64,000 nt of DNA from Xaviernesmea oryzae. Its GTDB lineage: Bacteria; Pseudomonadota; Alphaproteobacteria; Rhizobiales; Rhizobiaceae. Where the stretch lies: assembly GCF_900177415.1 (NCBI RefSeq), contig NZ_FXAF01000006.1, forward strand, positions 129,001-193,000, given 5' to 3'. Each line of letters starts with the position of its first letter. The first letter of the stretch is position 1. A program made the position numbers and the translations under genes. Positions 10,289-19,343 of this stretch are shown in pieces. The notes under the pieces are model-generated. The model did not search any database, was not told where the DNA came from, and was given only the letters and a program-made list of their open reading frames with translations.

Positions 10289-11554
10289 TCAGGTATTCAT
10301 CGAGTCGAAGAAATCGCCGTTGTTCTTCGTCTGCTTCAGCTTGTCGATCAGGAATTCGATCGCGTCCGTCGTTCCCATTGGAGCGAGGATACGGCGCAGC
10401 ACGAAGATCTTCTGGAGATCCTGCCTCGGGACGAGCAGGTCTTCCTTGCGCGTGCCGGACTTCAGGATGTCCATGGCCGGGAAGATGCGCTTGTCCGCGA
10501 CCTTGCGGTCCAGCACGATTTCCGAGTTGCCGGTGCCCTTGAATTCTTCGAAGATGACTTCGTCCATGCGGCTGCCGGTGTCGATCAGCGCCGTCGCGAT
10601 GATCGTCAGCGAACCGCCTTCCTCGATATTGCGGGCGGCACCGAAGAAGCGCTTCGGCCGCTGCAGGGCATTGGCGTCCACGCCGCCCGTGAGGACCTTG
10701 CCGGAAGAGGGGACGACCGTGTTGTAGGCGCGGCCGAGGCGGGTGATCGAATCGAGCAGGATGACGACGTCGCGGCCGTGTTCGACGAGACGCTTAGCCT
10801 TCTCGATCACCATCTCAGCAACCTGGACGTGGCGCACGGCCGGTTCGTCGAAGGTGGAAGACACCACTTCGCCCCGCACGGAGCGCTGCATGTCCGTCAC
10901 TTCTTCGGGACGCTCGTCGATCAGGAGAACGATCAGATAGCATTCCGGATGGTTGGCGGTGATCGAATGGGCGATGTTCTGCAGGAGGACGGTCTTACCG
11001 GTGCGCGGCGGCGCCACGATCAGCCCGCGCTGGCCTTTGCCGAGCGGCGCCACGAGATCGATGACCCGCGCAGAAAGGTCCTTCGAGGTCGGAACCTCGA
11101 GTTCCATCTTGAACCGTTCGTTCGGATAGAGCGGTGTCAGGTTGTCGAAATGGACCTTGTGCCGGATCTTCTCCGGATCGTCGAAATTGATGGTGTTGAC
11201 CTTGAGGAGCGCGAAATAACGCTCGCCTTCCTTCGGGCCGCGGATTGGGCCCTCGACCGTATCGCCGGTCTTCAGCGAGAAACGGCGGATCTGGGAAGGA
11301 GAGATATAGATATCGTCGGGACCCGGCAGATAGTTGGCGTTCGCCGAACGCAGGAAGCCGAATCCGTCCTGCAAGACCTCGACCACGCCTTCGCCGATGA
11401 TCTCGACGTCCTGGCTCGCCAGAACCTTGAGGATCGCGAACATCAGCTCCTGCTTGCGCATCGTGCTGGCATTCTCGACCTCCAGCGATTCGGCGAAGGT
11501 CAGCAAATCGGTCGGAGATTTGCTCTTGAGTTCTTGAAGCTTCATTTCAGCCAT
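10289..11554 (-). CDS. rho: Transcription termination factor Rho
   Basis: 421 aa hexameric RNA-dependent ATPase/helicase that ends transcription at rut sites. The N-terminal Rho-N and cold-shock-like RNA-binding domains occupy about residues 1-120 ([28 protein letters not shown] region). The ATPase core carries the P-loop APPRTGKT around residue 180, and Walker B lies in [18 protein letters not shown]. Length and motifs match the standard rhizobial protein. Its 186-bp upstream gap holds no gene and is a candidate autoregulated leader. Rho next to mnmE, hemE and the origin is a common alphaproteobacterial arrangement. Confidence 0.98.
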   Translation of the reverse strand: MAEMKLQELKSKSPTDLLTFAESLEVENASTMRKQELMFAILKVLASQDVEIIGEGVVEVLQDGFGFLRSANANYLPGPDDIYISPSQIRRFSLKTGDTVEGPIRGPKEGERYFALLKVNTINFDDPEKIRHKVHFDNLTPLYPNERFKMELEVPTSKDLSARVIDLVAPLGKGQRGLIVAPPRTGKTVLLQNIAHSITANHPECYLIVLLIDERPEEVTDMQRSVRGEVVSSTFDEPAVRHVQVAEMVIEKAKRLVEHGRDVVILLDSITRLGRAYNTVVPSSGKVLTGGVDANALQRPKRFFGAARNIEEGGSLTIIATALIDTGSRMDEVIFEEFKGTGNSEIVLDRKVADKRIFPAMDILKSGTRKEDLLVPRQDLQKIFVLRRILAPMGTTDAIEFLIDKLKQTKNNGDFFDSMNT

Positions 11555-11740
11555 GAAGAGGGGACCACGTTAGGAATTTTAGGGAGAATCTAGGCGTGTC
11601 GGTGAAATTCGCTACCGCGGAAGATGATCCGGGGACGACGGGAAATTACACGCATGCCACGAGATGAGATGGCGGTGAAAATAGCGATTCACGTGGTAGG
11701 CCGCAAGGGGCAACACGGAAATCTTGTCAAAGAAAGAAAG

Positions 11741-12286
11741 TCAGAAGGGTTTCACGATCACGAGAATGACGATGCCGATCATCAGAAGCGTGGGAATTTC
11801 GTTCATCATCCGCCAGTAGCGCGGTGACTTGCGCGGTCCGTCTGCGGCAAAGTTCCGCACGGCGCGGCTGAACAGGACATGCACCATGGTCAGCAGCACG
11901 ACCAGCCCGATCTTGGCATGCAGCCAGCCGCCCTGGAACTCGTATACATCCCAGGCAAGGAAAAGACCCAGCGCCCAGGTGATCATCATCGCCGGGTTCA
12001 TGATGATCTTCAAAAGCCGCTGTTCCATCATCTTGAAGGTTTCCGACTGCGCCGAGCCGGGTTCGGCATCGCTGTGATAGATGAAGAGCCGCGGCATGTA
12101 GAGAAGCCCTGCCATCCACGATATCACGGCGATGACGTGGAAAGCCTTGATATAGAGGACGAAATCGTCCGGCCGTGCGACATAGACCGCCACCAGGATG
12201 GCAGCGAATACCGCAAGCGCGACGACGGCCCGGATCGCGGATCGCCTTCCGGCCGCCCTGCCGGACTGCAATTCCGGGGCGCTCAT
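11741..12286 (-). CDS. hemJ: Protoporphyrinogen oxidase HemJ
   Basis: 181 aa inner-membrane protein of the UPF0093/HemJ family, which oxidises protoporphyrinogen IX in many Gram-negative bacteria lacking HemG and HemY. It has four or five hydrophobic segments. The conserved histidine region [19 protein letters not shown] (about residues 44-63) is followed by PRLFIYH. The ATG overlaps the hemE stop in an ATGA arrangement (12283-12286), so hemE and hemJ are translationally coupled steps of heme synthesis. The N-terminal 20 residues are variable and the exact start is less certain than the rest. Confidence 0.9.
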   Translation of the reverse strand: MSAPELQSGRAAGRRSAIRAVVALAVFAAILVAVYVARPDDFVLYIKAFHVIAVISWMAGLLYMPRLFIYHSDAEPGSAQSETFKMMEQRLLKIIMNPAMMITWALGLFLAWDVYEFQGGWLHAKIGLVVLLTMVHVLFSRAVRNFAADGPRKSPRYWRMMNEIPTLLMIGIVILVIVKPF

Positions 12287-13317
12287 GCCTTCGCTCCCCG
12301 CACGCGTTCGACCAATGCCGTGACGTGATCCGGATCGGCCTCCGGCGTGATGCCATGGCCGAGGTTGAAGATCAGCGGCCCGTTGCCGAGCCTGTCGAGA
12401 ATGGCGTCGATGCCTTCCTCAAGAGACTTTCCGCCCGCCACGACCCGCATCGGGTCGAGATTGCCCTGGACCGGACCGTCCTTCTGCAGCTCCGCCGCAA
12501 AGGAAAGCGGCACAGACCAGTCGAGGCCGATCGCGTCGGCCTTGGTCTTCTGACGATAGGATTTCAGGTTGGGGCCGGCCCCCTTGGCAAAGGCGATGAT
12601 CTTCGCCTTCGGCCGGGCGCTTCGTACGAGCTCGATCATGCGCGCGACGGGTTTTGTCGCGTAAGCCTCGAACTCCCGCTCCCCGAGCACGCCTGCCCAG
12701 GAATCGAAGATCTGCACCGCGTCGGCGCCGGCATCGATCTGCGCGATCAGGTATTCCGCGGATATCTCGGCGAGAACCGAAAGCAGCCTCTCGAAGGCTT
12801 CGGGGTTACGATAGGCAAAGAGCCGGGCAGGGGCCTGATCGGGCGTGCCCTGGCCGGCGATCATATAGGTCGCGACCGTCCAGGGCGCGCCGCAGAAGCC
12901 GAGCAGTGTTGTTTCCTCGGGCAATACCCTTCTCAGCCGGCCCACGGTCTCGATCACCGGCGCCAGATGATCGAGAACCCCTTGGCTCCTCAGCCTCTCG
13001 ATACCAGAGACATCGATCGGGTCCATCCGTGGGCCTTCGCCCTGCGCGAAGCGCACATTCCTTTTCAAGGCATCGGGAATGACGAGGATGTCTGAAAACA
13101 GGATCGCCGCATCGAAACCGTAGCGACGGATCGGCTGGAGGGTCACCTCGACCGCCAGATCGGGCGTATAACAGAGATCGAGGAAAGTCCCGGCCCTGGC
13201 ACGGGTTTCCCGATATTCCGGCAGATAGCGTCCCGCCTGTCTCATGAGCCAGATCGGTGGCGGGGCAATGGTCTTGCCTTCCAGCACCTCGACGATCTTG
13301 CGGGTCACGCCGGTCAA
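12283..13317 (-). CDS. hemE: Uroporphyrinogen decarboxylase HemE
   Basis: 344 aa. It decarboxylates the four acetate side chains of uroporphyrinogen III to coproporphyrinogen III in heme synthesis. The family signature [18 protein letters not shown] lies near the N terminus with the substrate-binding arginines, and [12 protein letters not shown] lies mid-protein. I place the start at the TTG at 13317: a strong AGGGAGAA lies just upstream and [15 protein letters not shown] matches the family. A longer reading from a TTG at 13335 would translate through that ribosome-binding site. It borders the candidate replication origin, as hemE does in Caulobacter. Confidence 0.96.
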   Translation of the reverse strand: MTGVTRKIVEVLEGKTIAPPPIWLMRQAGRYLPEYRETRARAGTFLDLCYTPDLAVEVTLQPIRRYGFDAAILFSDILVIPDALKRNVRFAQGEGPRMDPIDVSGIERLRSQGVLDHLAPVIETVGRLRRVLPEETTLLGFCGAPWTVATYMIAGQGTPDQAPARLFAYRNPEAFERLLSVLAEISAEYLIAQIDAGADAVQIFDSWAGVLGEREFEAYATKPVARMIELVRSARPKAKIIAFAKGAGPNLKSYRQKTKADAIGLDWSVPLSFAAELQKDGPVQGNLDPMRVVAGGKSLEEGIDAILDRLGNGPLIFNLGHGITPEADPDHVTALVERVRGAKA

Positions 13318-13536
13318 TGGGTTCTCCCTAAACAAAGAAAAGGATTTTAAAAGGGTTTCTATTTCTTAGAGTCGGTGAGTAGCAAGGATTAAAGTCAAAT
13401 CACAGCCGACGCGACGATCCGCCGCCCTCGGACCTGTCCGGGAACAATATTCGCCTCTGGCATCGGGATTTGTGGGATAAGCAGAATTCATCCAAGGCTT
13501 CCAAATAGATAGAACACATGGATTTTCTTCTCTGGC

Positions 13537-13545
13537 TGTGAATAA
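13537..13545 (-). promoter_or_regulatory. DnaA box candidate
   Basis: On the minus strand this reads TTATTCACA, a fit to the DnaA-box consensus TTWTNCACA. It lies in the middle of the hemE-ppsR gap. Confidence 0.6.
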
Positions 13546-13626
13546 GCTGGGGAGAAGGAAAGTGCTTGATGCAATTGTCCCCAGAGCGCACAAGCCTCTC
13601 TGTACCGTGTCCGATGAATTTGCGGA

Positions 13627-13635
13627 TGTGGAAAA
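13627..13635 (-). promoter_or_regulatory. DnaA box candidate
   Basis: On the minus strand this reads TTTTCCACA, a fit to TTWTNCACA. It lies 90 bp from the other candidate box and in the same orientation. Confidence 0.55.
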
Positions 13636-13719
13636 CGAGCCGGTTTTCCCGGAGGCGGAACGGGCCCCTTGATATGCCGATCGTCTCTCCCGAGTTGTCA
13701 ACAAAGGGTTAAGTTTAGC

Positions 13720-14541
13720 GTGGAGAACAGAAAAAACTTCTTCCATCTGCACCTGATATCTGACTCGACGGGCGAGACTCTCATCTCCGCCGGCCGGGCC
13801 GTGTCGGTGCAGTTCCAGTCGTCGCTGGCGATCGAGCATGTCTACCCGCTGATCCGGAACCGGAAGCAGCTCCTGGCGGTGCTCGATGCCGTCGACGAAG
13901 AGCCGGGGATCGTCCTTTATACCATTGTCGATCAGGAGCTCGCGGGGTTCATCGATCAGCGATGCCGCGAGATGGGCCTGCCTTGCGTCAACGTGCTCGA
14001 GCCGGTCATGGCGACATTCCAGGCCTATCTCGGTGCGCCGTCGCGCCGTCGTGTCGGAGCCCAGCATGCGCTGAATGCCGATTACTTCAAGCGCATCGAA
14101 GCGCTCAACTTCACCATGGATCATGATGACGGGCAGCTGCCCGAAGATTACGACGAGGCGGATGTCGTGCTGATCGGCATCAGCCGCACGTCGAAAACGC
14201 CGACCAGTATCTATCTCGCGAATCGCGGAATCAAGACGGCCAATATCCCGATCGTTCCGGGCGTCGATCTGCCGGAAAGCCTCTATCGGGCCACGCACCC
14301 GTTGATCGTCGGCCTGGTCGCGACGACGGACCGCATCAGCCAGGTGCGCGAACATCGCGAGCTGGGGGCGACGCAGGGCTTTGATCGTCGTCATTACACG
14401 GACCGCGCGACGATCAACGAGGAACTGAAATATGCCCGCGCGCTTTGTGCCCGGCACAATTGGCCGATCATCGATGTGACGCGGCGCTCGATCGAAGAGA
14501 CGGCGGCCGCGATCGTTGCGCTGCGCCCGAAGCTGCGTTAA
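13720..14541 (+). CDS. ppsR: Pyruvate phosphate dikinase regulatory protein (DUF299 kinase/pyrophosphorylase)
   Basis: 273 aa of the DUF299 family, bifunctional proteins that phosphorylate and dephosphorylate pyruvate phosphate dikinase or PEP synthetase. The nucleotide-binding GISRTSKT motif is at residues 153-160, and the N-terminal [13 protein letters not shown] is the family opening. I choose the GTG at 13720 because the protein then begins (M)[15 protein letters not shown]; upstream in-frame codons read into the origin region. It is the first gene rightward from the candidate origin, 33 bp before maf. The same gene flanks the Caulobacter origin. Which dikinase it controls cannot be read here. 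Confidence 0.93.
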   Translation: MENRKNFFHLHLISDSTGETLISAGRAVSVQFQSSLAIEHVYPLIRNRKQLLAVLDAVDEEPGIVLYTIVDQELAGFIDQRCREMGLPCVNVLEPVMATFQAYLGAPSRRRVGAQHALNADYFKRIEALNFTMDHDDGQLPEDYDEADVVLIGISRTSKTPTSIYLANRGIKTANIPIVPGVDLPESLYRATHPLIVGLVATTDRISQVREHRELGATQGFDRRHYTDRATINEELKYARALCARHNWPIIDVTRRSIEETAAAIVALRPKLR

Positions 14542-14574
14542 GCGGGACTGCCATCGCCTCAGGGAGAATTTTTC

Positions 14575-15168
14575 GTGGCACTGCCCCTTGTCCTTGCCTC
14601 CTCCAGCCCATTCCGCCGGATGCTGATGGAAAATGCCGGCCTCACGTTTGAGAGCCGTGCTGCGGATATCGACGAGCGGAAGATCGAGGCTGGCCTCGAA
14701 GGCGCCTCTCCCGATGAGGTGGCCTTGTCGCTTGCCAAAGCCAAGGCTCTGGACGTTGGCAGCCATTTTCCGGGGGCATTGGTGATCGGCTCGGACCAGA
14801 CCATGTCGCTCGGCAGCCGCGTCTATCACAAGACGAAGTCTCTTGCGGAAGCGAAGGAAAGCCTGCTGTCGCTCTCCGGTAAGACCCACCGGCTGAACAG
14901 CGCGATCGCACTCGCCCGGAACAATGAGATCGTCTGGGAGCATGTCGCCCATGCGGATCTGACGGTTCGGACGCTGAGCGAAAGCTTCGTGGATCGCTAT
15001 CTGTCGCGGGTCGGCGAAAAGGCATTCGGCAGCGTCGGCGCCTATCAGCTGGAAGGCGAGGGCATCCAGCTCTTCTCGAGGATAGAGGGCGATTACTTCA
15101 CCATCCTCGGCCTGCCCATGCTGCCGCTCCTGGAGAAGCTGCGCGAACTCGGAGCCGTCGATGGCTGA
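14575..15168 (+). CDS. maf: Maf-like nucleoside triphosphate pyrophosphatase
   Basis: 197 aa Maf/Ham1-superfamily protein, probably a dTTP/UTP-type pyrophosphatase that removes modified or excess nucleotides. The N-terminal ASSSPFRR (residues 8-15) is the characteristic substrate loop, and [20 protein letters not shown] contains the conserved acidic and lysine residues. The start is a GTG at 14575 preceded by AGGGAGAA. The last 8 bp overlap aroE, and a parS-type palindrome straddles the overlap. It belongs to the ppsR-maf-aroE-coaE-dnaQ run. Exact substrate preference is inferred from the family. Confidence 0.93.
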   Translation: MALPLVLASSSPFRRMLMENAGLTFESRAADIDERKIEAGLEGASPDEVALSLAKAKALDVGSHFPGALVIGSDQTMSLGSRVYHKTKSLAEAKESLLSLSGKTHRLNSAIALARNNEIVWEHVAHADLTVRTLSESFVDRYLSRVGEKAFGSVGAYQLEGEGIQLFSRIEGDYFTILGLPMLPLLEKLRELGAVDG

Positions 15169-16021
15169 TTCACGTGAAACATTCTTGGTTAACGCCTTCG
15201 TCACGGGCTGGCCGGTGAAGCATTCGCGATCGCCGCTGATTCACGGATATTGGCTGAAGCAGTTCGGCATCGCCGGCACCTATAGGGCCGAACCGGTCTC
15301 CAAAGAGGATTTTCCGGTCTTCATCCGGTCCTTGAAGAATGGCACATCCGGATATCGCGGCGGCAATGTCACGATCCCGCACAAGGAACTGGCCTTCAAG
15401 CTGTCCGACCGCCCGGATGCGCTGGTCGAGGAACTCGGAGCGTCGAACACGCTCTGGATGGAAGACGGCCTGCTCCACGCCACGAATACCGACGGCTACG
15501 GTTTCACGGCTAATCTGGACGAGCGCCATCCCGGCTGGGACCGGGCCCGGCATGCCGTGGTCTTCGGCGCCGGCGGCGCAAGCCGTGCGGTCATCCAGGC
15601 CATCCGCGATCGCGGCATCGGTGAGATCCATGTGGTCAACCGCACCGTTTCCCGCGCGCAGGAACTTGCCGATCGCTTCGGTCCGAAGGTGCATGCCCAC
15701 CCGATGGAAGCGCTGGGCGAGGTGATGTCGGGTGCCGGCCTGTTCGTGAACACGACCTCGCTCGGCATGGACGGCGGCGAGGCGCCCCGGATCGACTTCT
15801 CGCCGCTTCTGGATGGCGCCGTTGTCACCGATATCGTCTATGTGCCGCTGAAAACGCCCCTGCTGGCCCAAGCCGAAGAGCAGGGGTTTGCCACTTTCGA
15901 CGGGCTCGGCATGCTCCTGCACCAGGCCGTGCCGGGTTTCGAAAAATGGTTCGGCCGCCGACCGGTGGTCGACAAGGCGCTTCGCGATCTCGTCATCGCC
16001 GACATGGAAGGACATGGATGA
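15161..16021 (+). CDS. aroE: Shikimate dehydrogenase AroE
   Basis: 286 aa NADPH-dependent enzyme reducing 3-dehydroshikimate to shikimate in the aromatic pathway. The substrate-binding SRS motif is at residues 22-24, and the catalytic lysine is K75 in NVTIPHKE. The Rossmann loop GAGGASRAV and the C-terminal [10 protein letters not shown] are intact. The start overlaps maf by 8 bp. Codons S4-R-E-T7 are encoded by a parS-type palindrome. It is coupled to coaE by an ATGA overlap at 16018-16021. Confidence 0.96.
   Translation: MADSRETFLVNAFVTGWPVKHSRSPLIHGYWLKQFGIAGTYRAEPVSKEDFPVFIRSLKNGTSGYRGGNVTIPHKELAFKLSDRPDALVEELGASNTLWMEDGLLHATNTDGYGFTANLDERHPGWDRARHAVVFGAGGASRAVIQAIRDRGIGEIHVVNRTVSRAQELADRFGPKVHAHPMEALGEVMSGAGLFVNTTSLGMDGGEAPRIDFSPLLDGAVVTDIVYVPLKTPLLAQAEEQGFATFDGLGMLLHQAVPGFEKWFGRRPVVDKALRDLVIADMEGHG
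15166..15181. promoter_or_regulatory. parS-type ParB-binding site in the maf/aroE overlap
   Basis: TGATTCACGTGAAACA matches 15 of 16 bases of the parS palindrome. It covers the maf stop and aroE codons 2-7, about 1.5 kb from the candidate origin on the side opposite parAB, and is the closest site to it. Confidence 0.87.
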
Positions 16022-16626
16022 TCGTCATCGGCCTCACCGGCTCCATCGGCATGGGGAAATCCACGACCGCGAAAATGTTCGCGGACGAAGGCGTGCCGGT
16101 GAACGATTCCGATGCGGTGGTCCATGATCTCTACCGCACCGATGCGGTAGGGCCTGTCGGTGAAGCCTTCCCCGGCACCGTGAAGTATGGTGTCATCGAC
16201 CGGCAGGAATTGTCCCGCCAGCTCGCTGCCCAGCCGGAAAAATTTCCCGTTCTTGAAGCGATCGTGCATCCGCTTGTGCGCCGCCGTGAACTCGATTTCC
16301 TGACGCATCACCGGGAGGCCGGCGCCGATCTCGTGCTTCTCGATATCCCGCTGCTCTTCGAGGTGAAGGGCGAAGGCCGAGTCGATGTAATCGTCGTCGT
16401 GACCTGCGATCCACAGATCCAGCGTGAAAGAGTGCTTGCGCGACCGGGCATGACGGGGGAAAAATTGGCAATGATTCTCTCCCGCCAGATGCCCGATGCG
16501 GAAAAGCGGAAAAGAGCCGACTTCCTGATCGATACGGGGCTCGGGCTGGACGCGGCGAGGGAGAGGGTGCGGGAAGTCATCGCCTCCCTGAGAGCCGGAA
16601 AGACGAGCGAAAAGCCAGATGCGTGA
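16018..16626 (+). CDS. coaE: Dephospho-CoA kinase CoaE
   Basis: 202 aa P-loop kinase carrying out the last step of CoA synthesis (dephospho-CoA to CoA). The P-loop GSIGMGKS is at residues 8-15, and LLDIPLLFE plus the lid-region arginine in [10 protein letters not shown] are present. The start ATG overlaps the aroE stop (ATGA), and the end overlaps dnaQ by 8 bp. The aroE-coaE-dnaQ order is standard for rhizobia. The window also holds coaA at 55.3 kb, the first committed CoA step. Confidence 0.95.
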   Translation: MIVIGLTGSIGMGKSTTAKMFADEGVPVNDSDAVVHDLYRTDAVGPVGEAFPGTVKYGVIDRQELSRQLAAQPEKFPVLEAIVHPLVRRRELDFLTHHREAGADLVLLDIPLLFEVKGEGRVDVIVVVTCDPQIQRERVLARPGMTGEKLAMILSRQMPDAEKRKRADFLIDTGLGLDAARERVREVIASLRAGKTSEKPDA

Positions 16627-17335
16627 AATCATCTTCGATACGGAAACCACAGGTCTCGAAACGAAATCCGACCGGGTGATCGAGATCGGCGGCATCGAGC
16701 TGATCAACAATTTTCCGACCGGGAAGACGCTGCACCTCTACATCAATCCGGGCAATCGGAAGGTTCATCCGGATGCGCTCGCCGTTCACGGCATCACCGA
16801 CGAATTCCTGAAGGACAAGCCGAGCTTCGCCGACGTCGCCGGGCAGATCGTCGAATTCTTCGAAGGCGCCAAATGGATCGCCCATAACGCGACATTCGAT
16901 ATCGGCTTCATCAATGCGGAATTCGAACGGCTTGGGCTTCCGCCGGTGCAGATGGACCGGGTCGTCGATACGCTGGCCATGGCCCGCCGCAAGCATCCGA
17001 TGGGGCCGAATTCGCTCGATGCGCTCTGCCGCCGGTACGGCATCGACAATGCCCACCGCACCAAGCACGGGGCGCTTCTCGACTCCGAGCTTCTGGCCGA
17101 AGTCTACATCGAGATGACCGGTGGCCGGCAGGCTGCCCTCGGCTTGACGGGCGCCGAGCAGTCCACCGCGGTGATCGATGTCGAGGAAGTCGTGGTGAGC
17201 GTTACCGGCCGTCCAAGGGCTTTGCCGAATCGGCTGACGGAATTGGAGCTCGAAGCCCATGCAGCCATGGTCGCATCCATGAAGGGCAAGTCGATCTGGC
17301 TCAAATACGAGCCCGTCGAGCAGGCCGCCGAATAA
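16619..17335 (+). CDS. dnaQ: DNA polymerase III epsilon subunit (proofreading exonuclease)
   Basis: 238 aa DEDDh 3'-5' exonuclease of the replicative polymerase. The Exo I motif DTETTG is at residues 7-12, with catalytic D7 and E9. HNATFDIGF supplies Exo II, and the Exo III histidine and aspartate are in RTKHGALLDSELL. The C-terminal extension beyond about 180 is the expected linker that contacts the alpha subunit. It overlaps coaE by 8 bp and ends at a strong bidirectional terminator before convergent secB. Confidence 0.95.
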   Translation: MREIIFDTETTGLETKSDRVIEIGGIELINNFPTGKTLHLYINPGNRKVHPDALAVHGITDEFLKDKPSFADVAGQIVEFFEGAKWIAHNATFDIGFINAEFERLGLPPVQMDRVVDTLAMARRKHPMGPNSLDALCRRYGIDNAHRTKHGALLDSELLAEVYIEMTGGRQAALGLTGAEQSTAVIDVEEVVVSVTGRPRALPNRLTELELEAHAAMVASMKGKSIWLKYEPVEQAAE

Positions 17336-17337
17336 AA

Positions 17338-17361
17338 AAGCCCGGGGTCGTGCCCGGGCTT
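17338..17361. terminator. Bidirectional terminator between dnaQ and secB
   Basis: AAGCCCGGG and CCCGGGCTT form a perfect 9-bp stem around a 6-base loop. An A-run precedes it on the plus strand (17332-17339), supplying the T-tract for the minus strand, so it fits secB at least as well as dnaQ. Confidence 0.75.
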
Positions 17362-17387
17362 CCTGTCATGATCGGCTTTTGACCGGC

Positions 17388-17864
17388 TCAGCTGTTCAGC
17401 GCCTGCACCTTGGAGCGGGCCTGTTCTTCGGCCATGCGCTGCGTGAACATCTGCGCGAAATCGATCGGATCGATCATCAGCGGCGGGAAGCCGCCGTTGC
17501 GCGTGACGTCCGCGATGATCTGGCGGGCGAAGGGGAAGAGCAGCCGCGGGCATTCGATGAAGAGAAGCGGCAGCATGTGCTCCTGCGGGAAGCCGGTGAT
17601 GCGGAAGACGCCGCCATAGACCAGTTCAGCGGCGAAGACGACCTTGTCGCCGTCCTTGGCTTCCGCGTTCAGCGTCAGCACGACGTCGAAGTCCGCCTCG
17701 GAGAGGGGGTTGGCGTTGACGTTGACGTTGATCGTGATCGCCGGCGCCTTGTCGCGCGCCTGCAGCGAGCGGGGTGCGCCGGGGTTCTCGAAGGAGAGAT
17801 CCTTGGTGTATTGCGCCAGGATGTTGAGAGACGGCGTGGCCGCCTGGTTGTTTTCGTCTGCCAT
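17388..17864 (-). CDS. secB: Protein-export chaperone SecB
   Basis: 158 aa tetrameric cytosolic chaperone that keeps preproteins unfolded and delivers them to SecA. The N-terminal [17 protein letters not shown] segment and the central [20 protein letters not shown] and [13 protein letters not shown] blocks are the family core. Length matches other alphaproteobacterial SecB proteins. It is monocistronic: a terminator hairpin lies 27 bp past its stop and fxsA ends 125 bp upstream. Confidence 0.97.
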   Translation of the reverse strand: MADENNQAATPSLNILAQYTKDLSFENPGAPRSLQARDKAPAITINVNVNANPLSEADFDVVLTLNAEAKDGDKVVFAAELVYGGVFRITGFPQEHMLPLLFIECPRLLFPFARQIIADVTRNGGFPPLMIDPIDFAQMFTQRMAEEQARSKVQALNS

Positions 17865-17973
17865 GGGACTTCCTCGAGGCTTTGAGCGTTGAGGCCCTCT
17901 AACATCTAGGGCCGGAACGTTTCAAGGCCAAATGGGGTGTTCCGGCTTATTGGCTTGGCAAACCCGGCCGGGC

Positions 17974-18001
17974 GCTCAAGGTTCCCCGCTCAAGGTTCCC
18001 C
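17974..18001. repeat. 14-bp tandem duplication at the 3' end of fxsA
   Basis: The unit GCTCAAGGTTCCCC occurs twice in direct succession (17974-17987 and 17988-18001). Each copy carries an in-frame-capable TGA on the minus strand. The fxsA stop comes from the second copy (17990-17992), so the first copy is noncoding. It looks like a recent slippage duplication. Confidence 0.85.
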
Positions 18002-18520
18002 GCTGCGTGGCCCGGCCCAGGGAGAAGAGGAATTGGGCGGGGGCGAATTGGGATTGCGATGAAAGTCCTGTTCGTCCAGATCGACCACCGGACCCGGCTT
18101 CCTTCCCTCCGGCGCAGGTCTTCCGCCATCGTAGCGATAGCTCGTGCTGCCCGGCGAACGTACCACCACGATGCGCCGGCCGATCAGCGACCAGAGGAGG
18201 CCGCGCACGAAGGGAATGAACAGCGCCAGCCCGATGATGTCCGTGATGAAGCCCGGCAGGAGAAGCAGAATGCCGGCAACGACAATCATCGCGGCATCGA
18301 TGAGGGTTCTCGCCGGCATGCGGCCTTCGCGGCCTTCGGTGGAGATCTGCCGCAGGATATGCATGCCCTGGCTGCGGAGCAGCACCGCGCCGAGCACCGC
18401 CGTGCCGATCACCAGGCCGAGCGTTGCCCAGAGCCCGAGCGCGCGCCCCACGAGCACGAAGCCCGCGATTTCCGCGAGCGGCCAACCGATGAGAATGAGG
18501 GGCACGAGAAAGAAACGCAT
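17990..18520 (-). CDS. fxsA: FxsA-family membrane protein
   Basis: 176 aa. FxsA proteins are small inner-membrane proteins; in E. coli, overexpression relieves exclusion of phage T7 by the F plasmid, but the native role is unclear. Hydrophobic segments lie near residues 3-22, 28-48 and 75-105 (AAMIVVAGILLLLPGFITD), with the conserved GxxLLRSQG-type stretch between. The C-terminal 50 residues are polar and proline-rich. I choose the ATG at 18520 (MRFFLVPLILIGWP); longer readings have no family support. It is divergent from the Tim44-like gene with a 124-bp gap. Confidence 0.88.
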   Translation of the reverse strand: MRFFLVPLILIGWPLAEIAGFVLVGRALGLWATLGLVIGTAVLGAVLLRSQGMHILRQISTEGREGRMPARTLIDAAMIVVAGILLLLPGFITDIIGLALFIPFVRGLLWSLIGRRIVVVRSPGSTSYRYDGGRPAPEGRKPGPVVDLDEQDFHRNPNSPPPNSSSPWAGPRSGEP

Positions 18521-18644
18521 GATGTTCCCAGTTCTTACAAGCCGGCGGCATCCCGGCGCTAACATCTTCGCCATTTGAATGATCGGCGGATGCGGACTAT
18601 ATGAGAAGGTGCACCGAACATTTAAACGGCAATTGCGGGTTAAG

Positions 18645-19343
18645 ATGGGCTCCAACGATTTTATAACACTCTTTTTTCTTGTCGCCGCTGTTCTGATCTT
18701 CCTGCAACTGCGCAGTGTGCTTGGCCGGCGGACGGGAAACGAGAAGCCGCCGTTCGATCCCTTCAGTTCCCGGGATGTCGCGAAGAATCCGAACGGCGAC
18801 GACGGAAAGGTCGTGACGTTGCCGCGCCGTGATTCGCAGGACGATGAGCAGCGCTATGCGGATATCGATGCCGTGGCGAAGCCTGACACGCCGCTGAATG
18901 CAGCCCTTCGCGAAATGGTCAAGGTCGATCCCTCCTTCCGCCCCCGCGATTTCCTGAATGGTGCCGGCATGGCCTACGAGATGATCGTCATGGCCTTTGC
19001 GGACGGCGACCGGAAGACGTTGAAAGGCCTTCTGTCCAAGGAAGTCTATGATGGGTTCGATGCGGCGATTTCCGAACGCGAAGCCAGGGGCGAGGTGGTG
19101 AAATCCACCTTCGTCGGCATAGACAAGGCCGATATCACCCAGGCGGTGATCAAGGATACCGAGGCGCAGATCACGGTCCGCATCGTCAGCCAGTTGATCT
19201 CCGCCACCTACGACAAGGCCGGCACGCTGATTGAGGGCGACCAGGAAACTGTCGCGGAGGTCACGGATATATGGACCTTTGCCCGCGATATCCGCTCGCG
19301 CGATCCGAACTGGAAGCTGGTCGCCACCGAATCCGAGCAATGA
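18645..19343 (+). CDS. Tim44/TimA-like domain protein
   Basis: 232 aa with one N-terminal membrane segment (NDFITLFFLVAAVLIFLQL), a variable charged linker, and a C-terminal Tim44-like domain from about residue 95 (FLNGAGMAYEMIVMAFADGD). The alphaproteobacterial homologue (TimA) is the bacterial relative of mitochondrial Tim44; its bacterial role is poorly defined, perhaps in envelope protein handling. The ATG at 18645 gives the membrane anchor directly at the N terminus. The stop overlaps the mltA start by ATGA, and the gene leads a Tim44-mltA-smr-HTH operon. Confidence 0.88.
   Translation: MGSNDFITLFFLVAAVLIFLQLRSVLGRRTGNEKPPFDPFSSRDVAKNPNGDDGKVVTLPRRDSQDDEQRYADIDAVAKPDTPLNAALREMVKVDPSFRPRDFLNGAGMAYEMIVMAFADGDRKTLKGLLSKEVYDGFDAAISEREARGEVVKSTFVGIDKADITQAVIKDTEAQITVRIVSQLISATYDKAGTLIEGDQETVAEVTDIWTFARDIRSRDPNWKLVATESEQ

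Larger units (their letters stand above)
13318..13719. other. oriC: Candidate chromosomal replication origin (oriC) between hemE and ppsR
   Basis: A 402-bp gene-free interval between divergent hemE and the ppsR/DUF299 gene. The chromosomal origins of Caulobacter crescentus and Sinorhizobium meliloti lie beside hemE, and Caulobacter's is flanked by the same DUF299 gene. Seen here: DnaA-box-like sequences TGTGAATAA (13537-13545) and TGTGGAAAA (13627-13635), a near match TGTGGGATAA (13471-13480, one extra G), a weak TTGTCAACA (13695-13703), and an AT-rich stretch next to hemE (13331-13366). A GAGTC methylation-type site is at 13369-13373. I found no clear CtrA TTAA-N7-TTAA site. Inference from synteny plus motifs; parAB and several parS-type sites nearby agree with it. 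Confidence 0.78.

Noticed and set aside
11685-11700. CACGTG-containing sequence resembling parS between rho and hemJ
   Set aside because: The left half fits but the right half does not (about 10 of 16); the full TTCACGTGAA core is missing.
13318-13719. CtrA-binding sites (TTAA-N7-TTAA) in the candidate origin
   Set aside because: TTAA occurs singly but not with the required spacing to a second copy.
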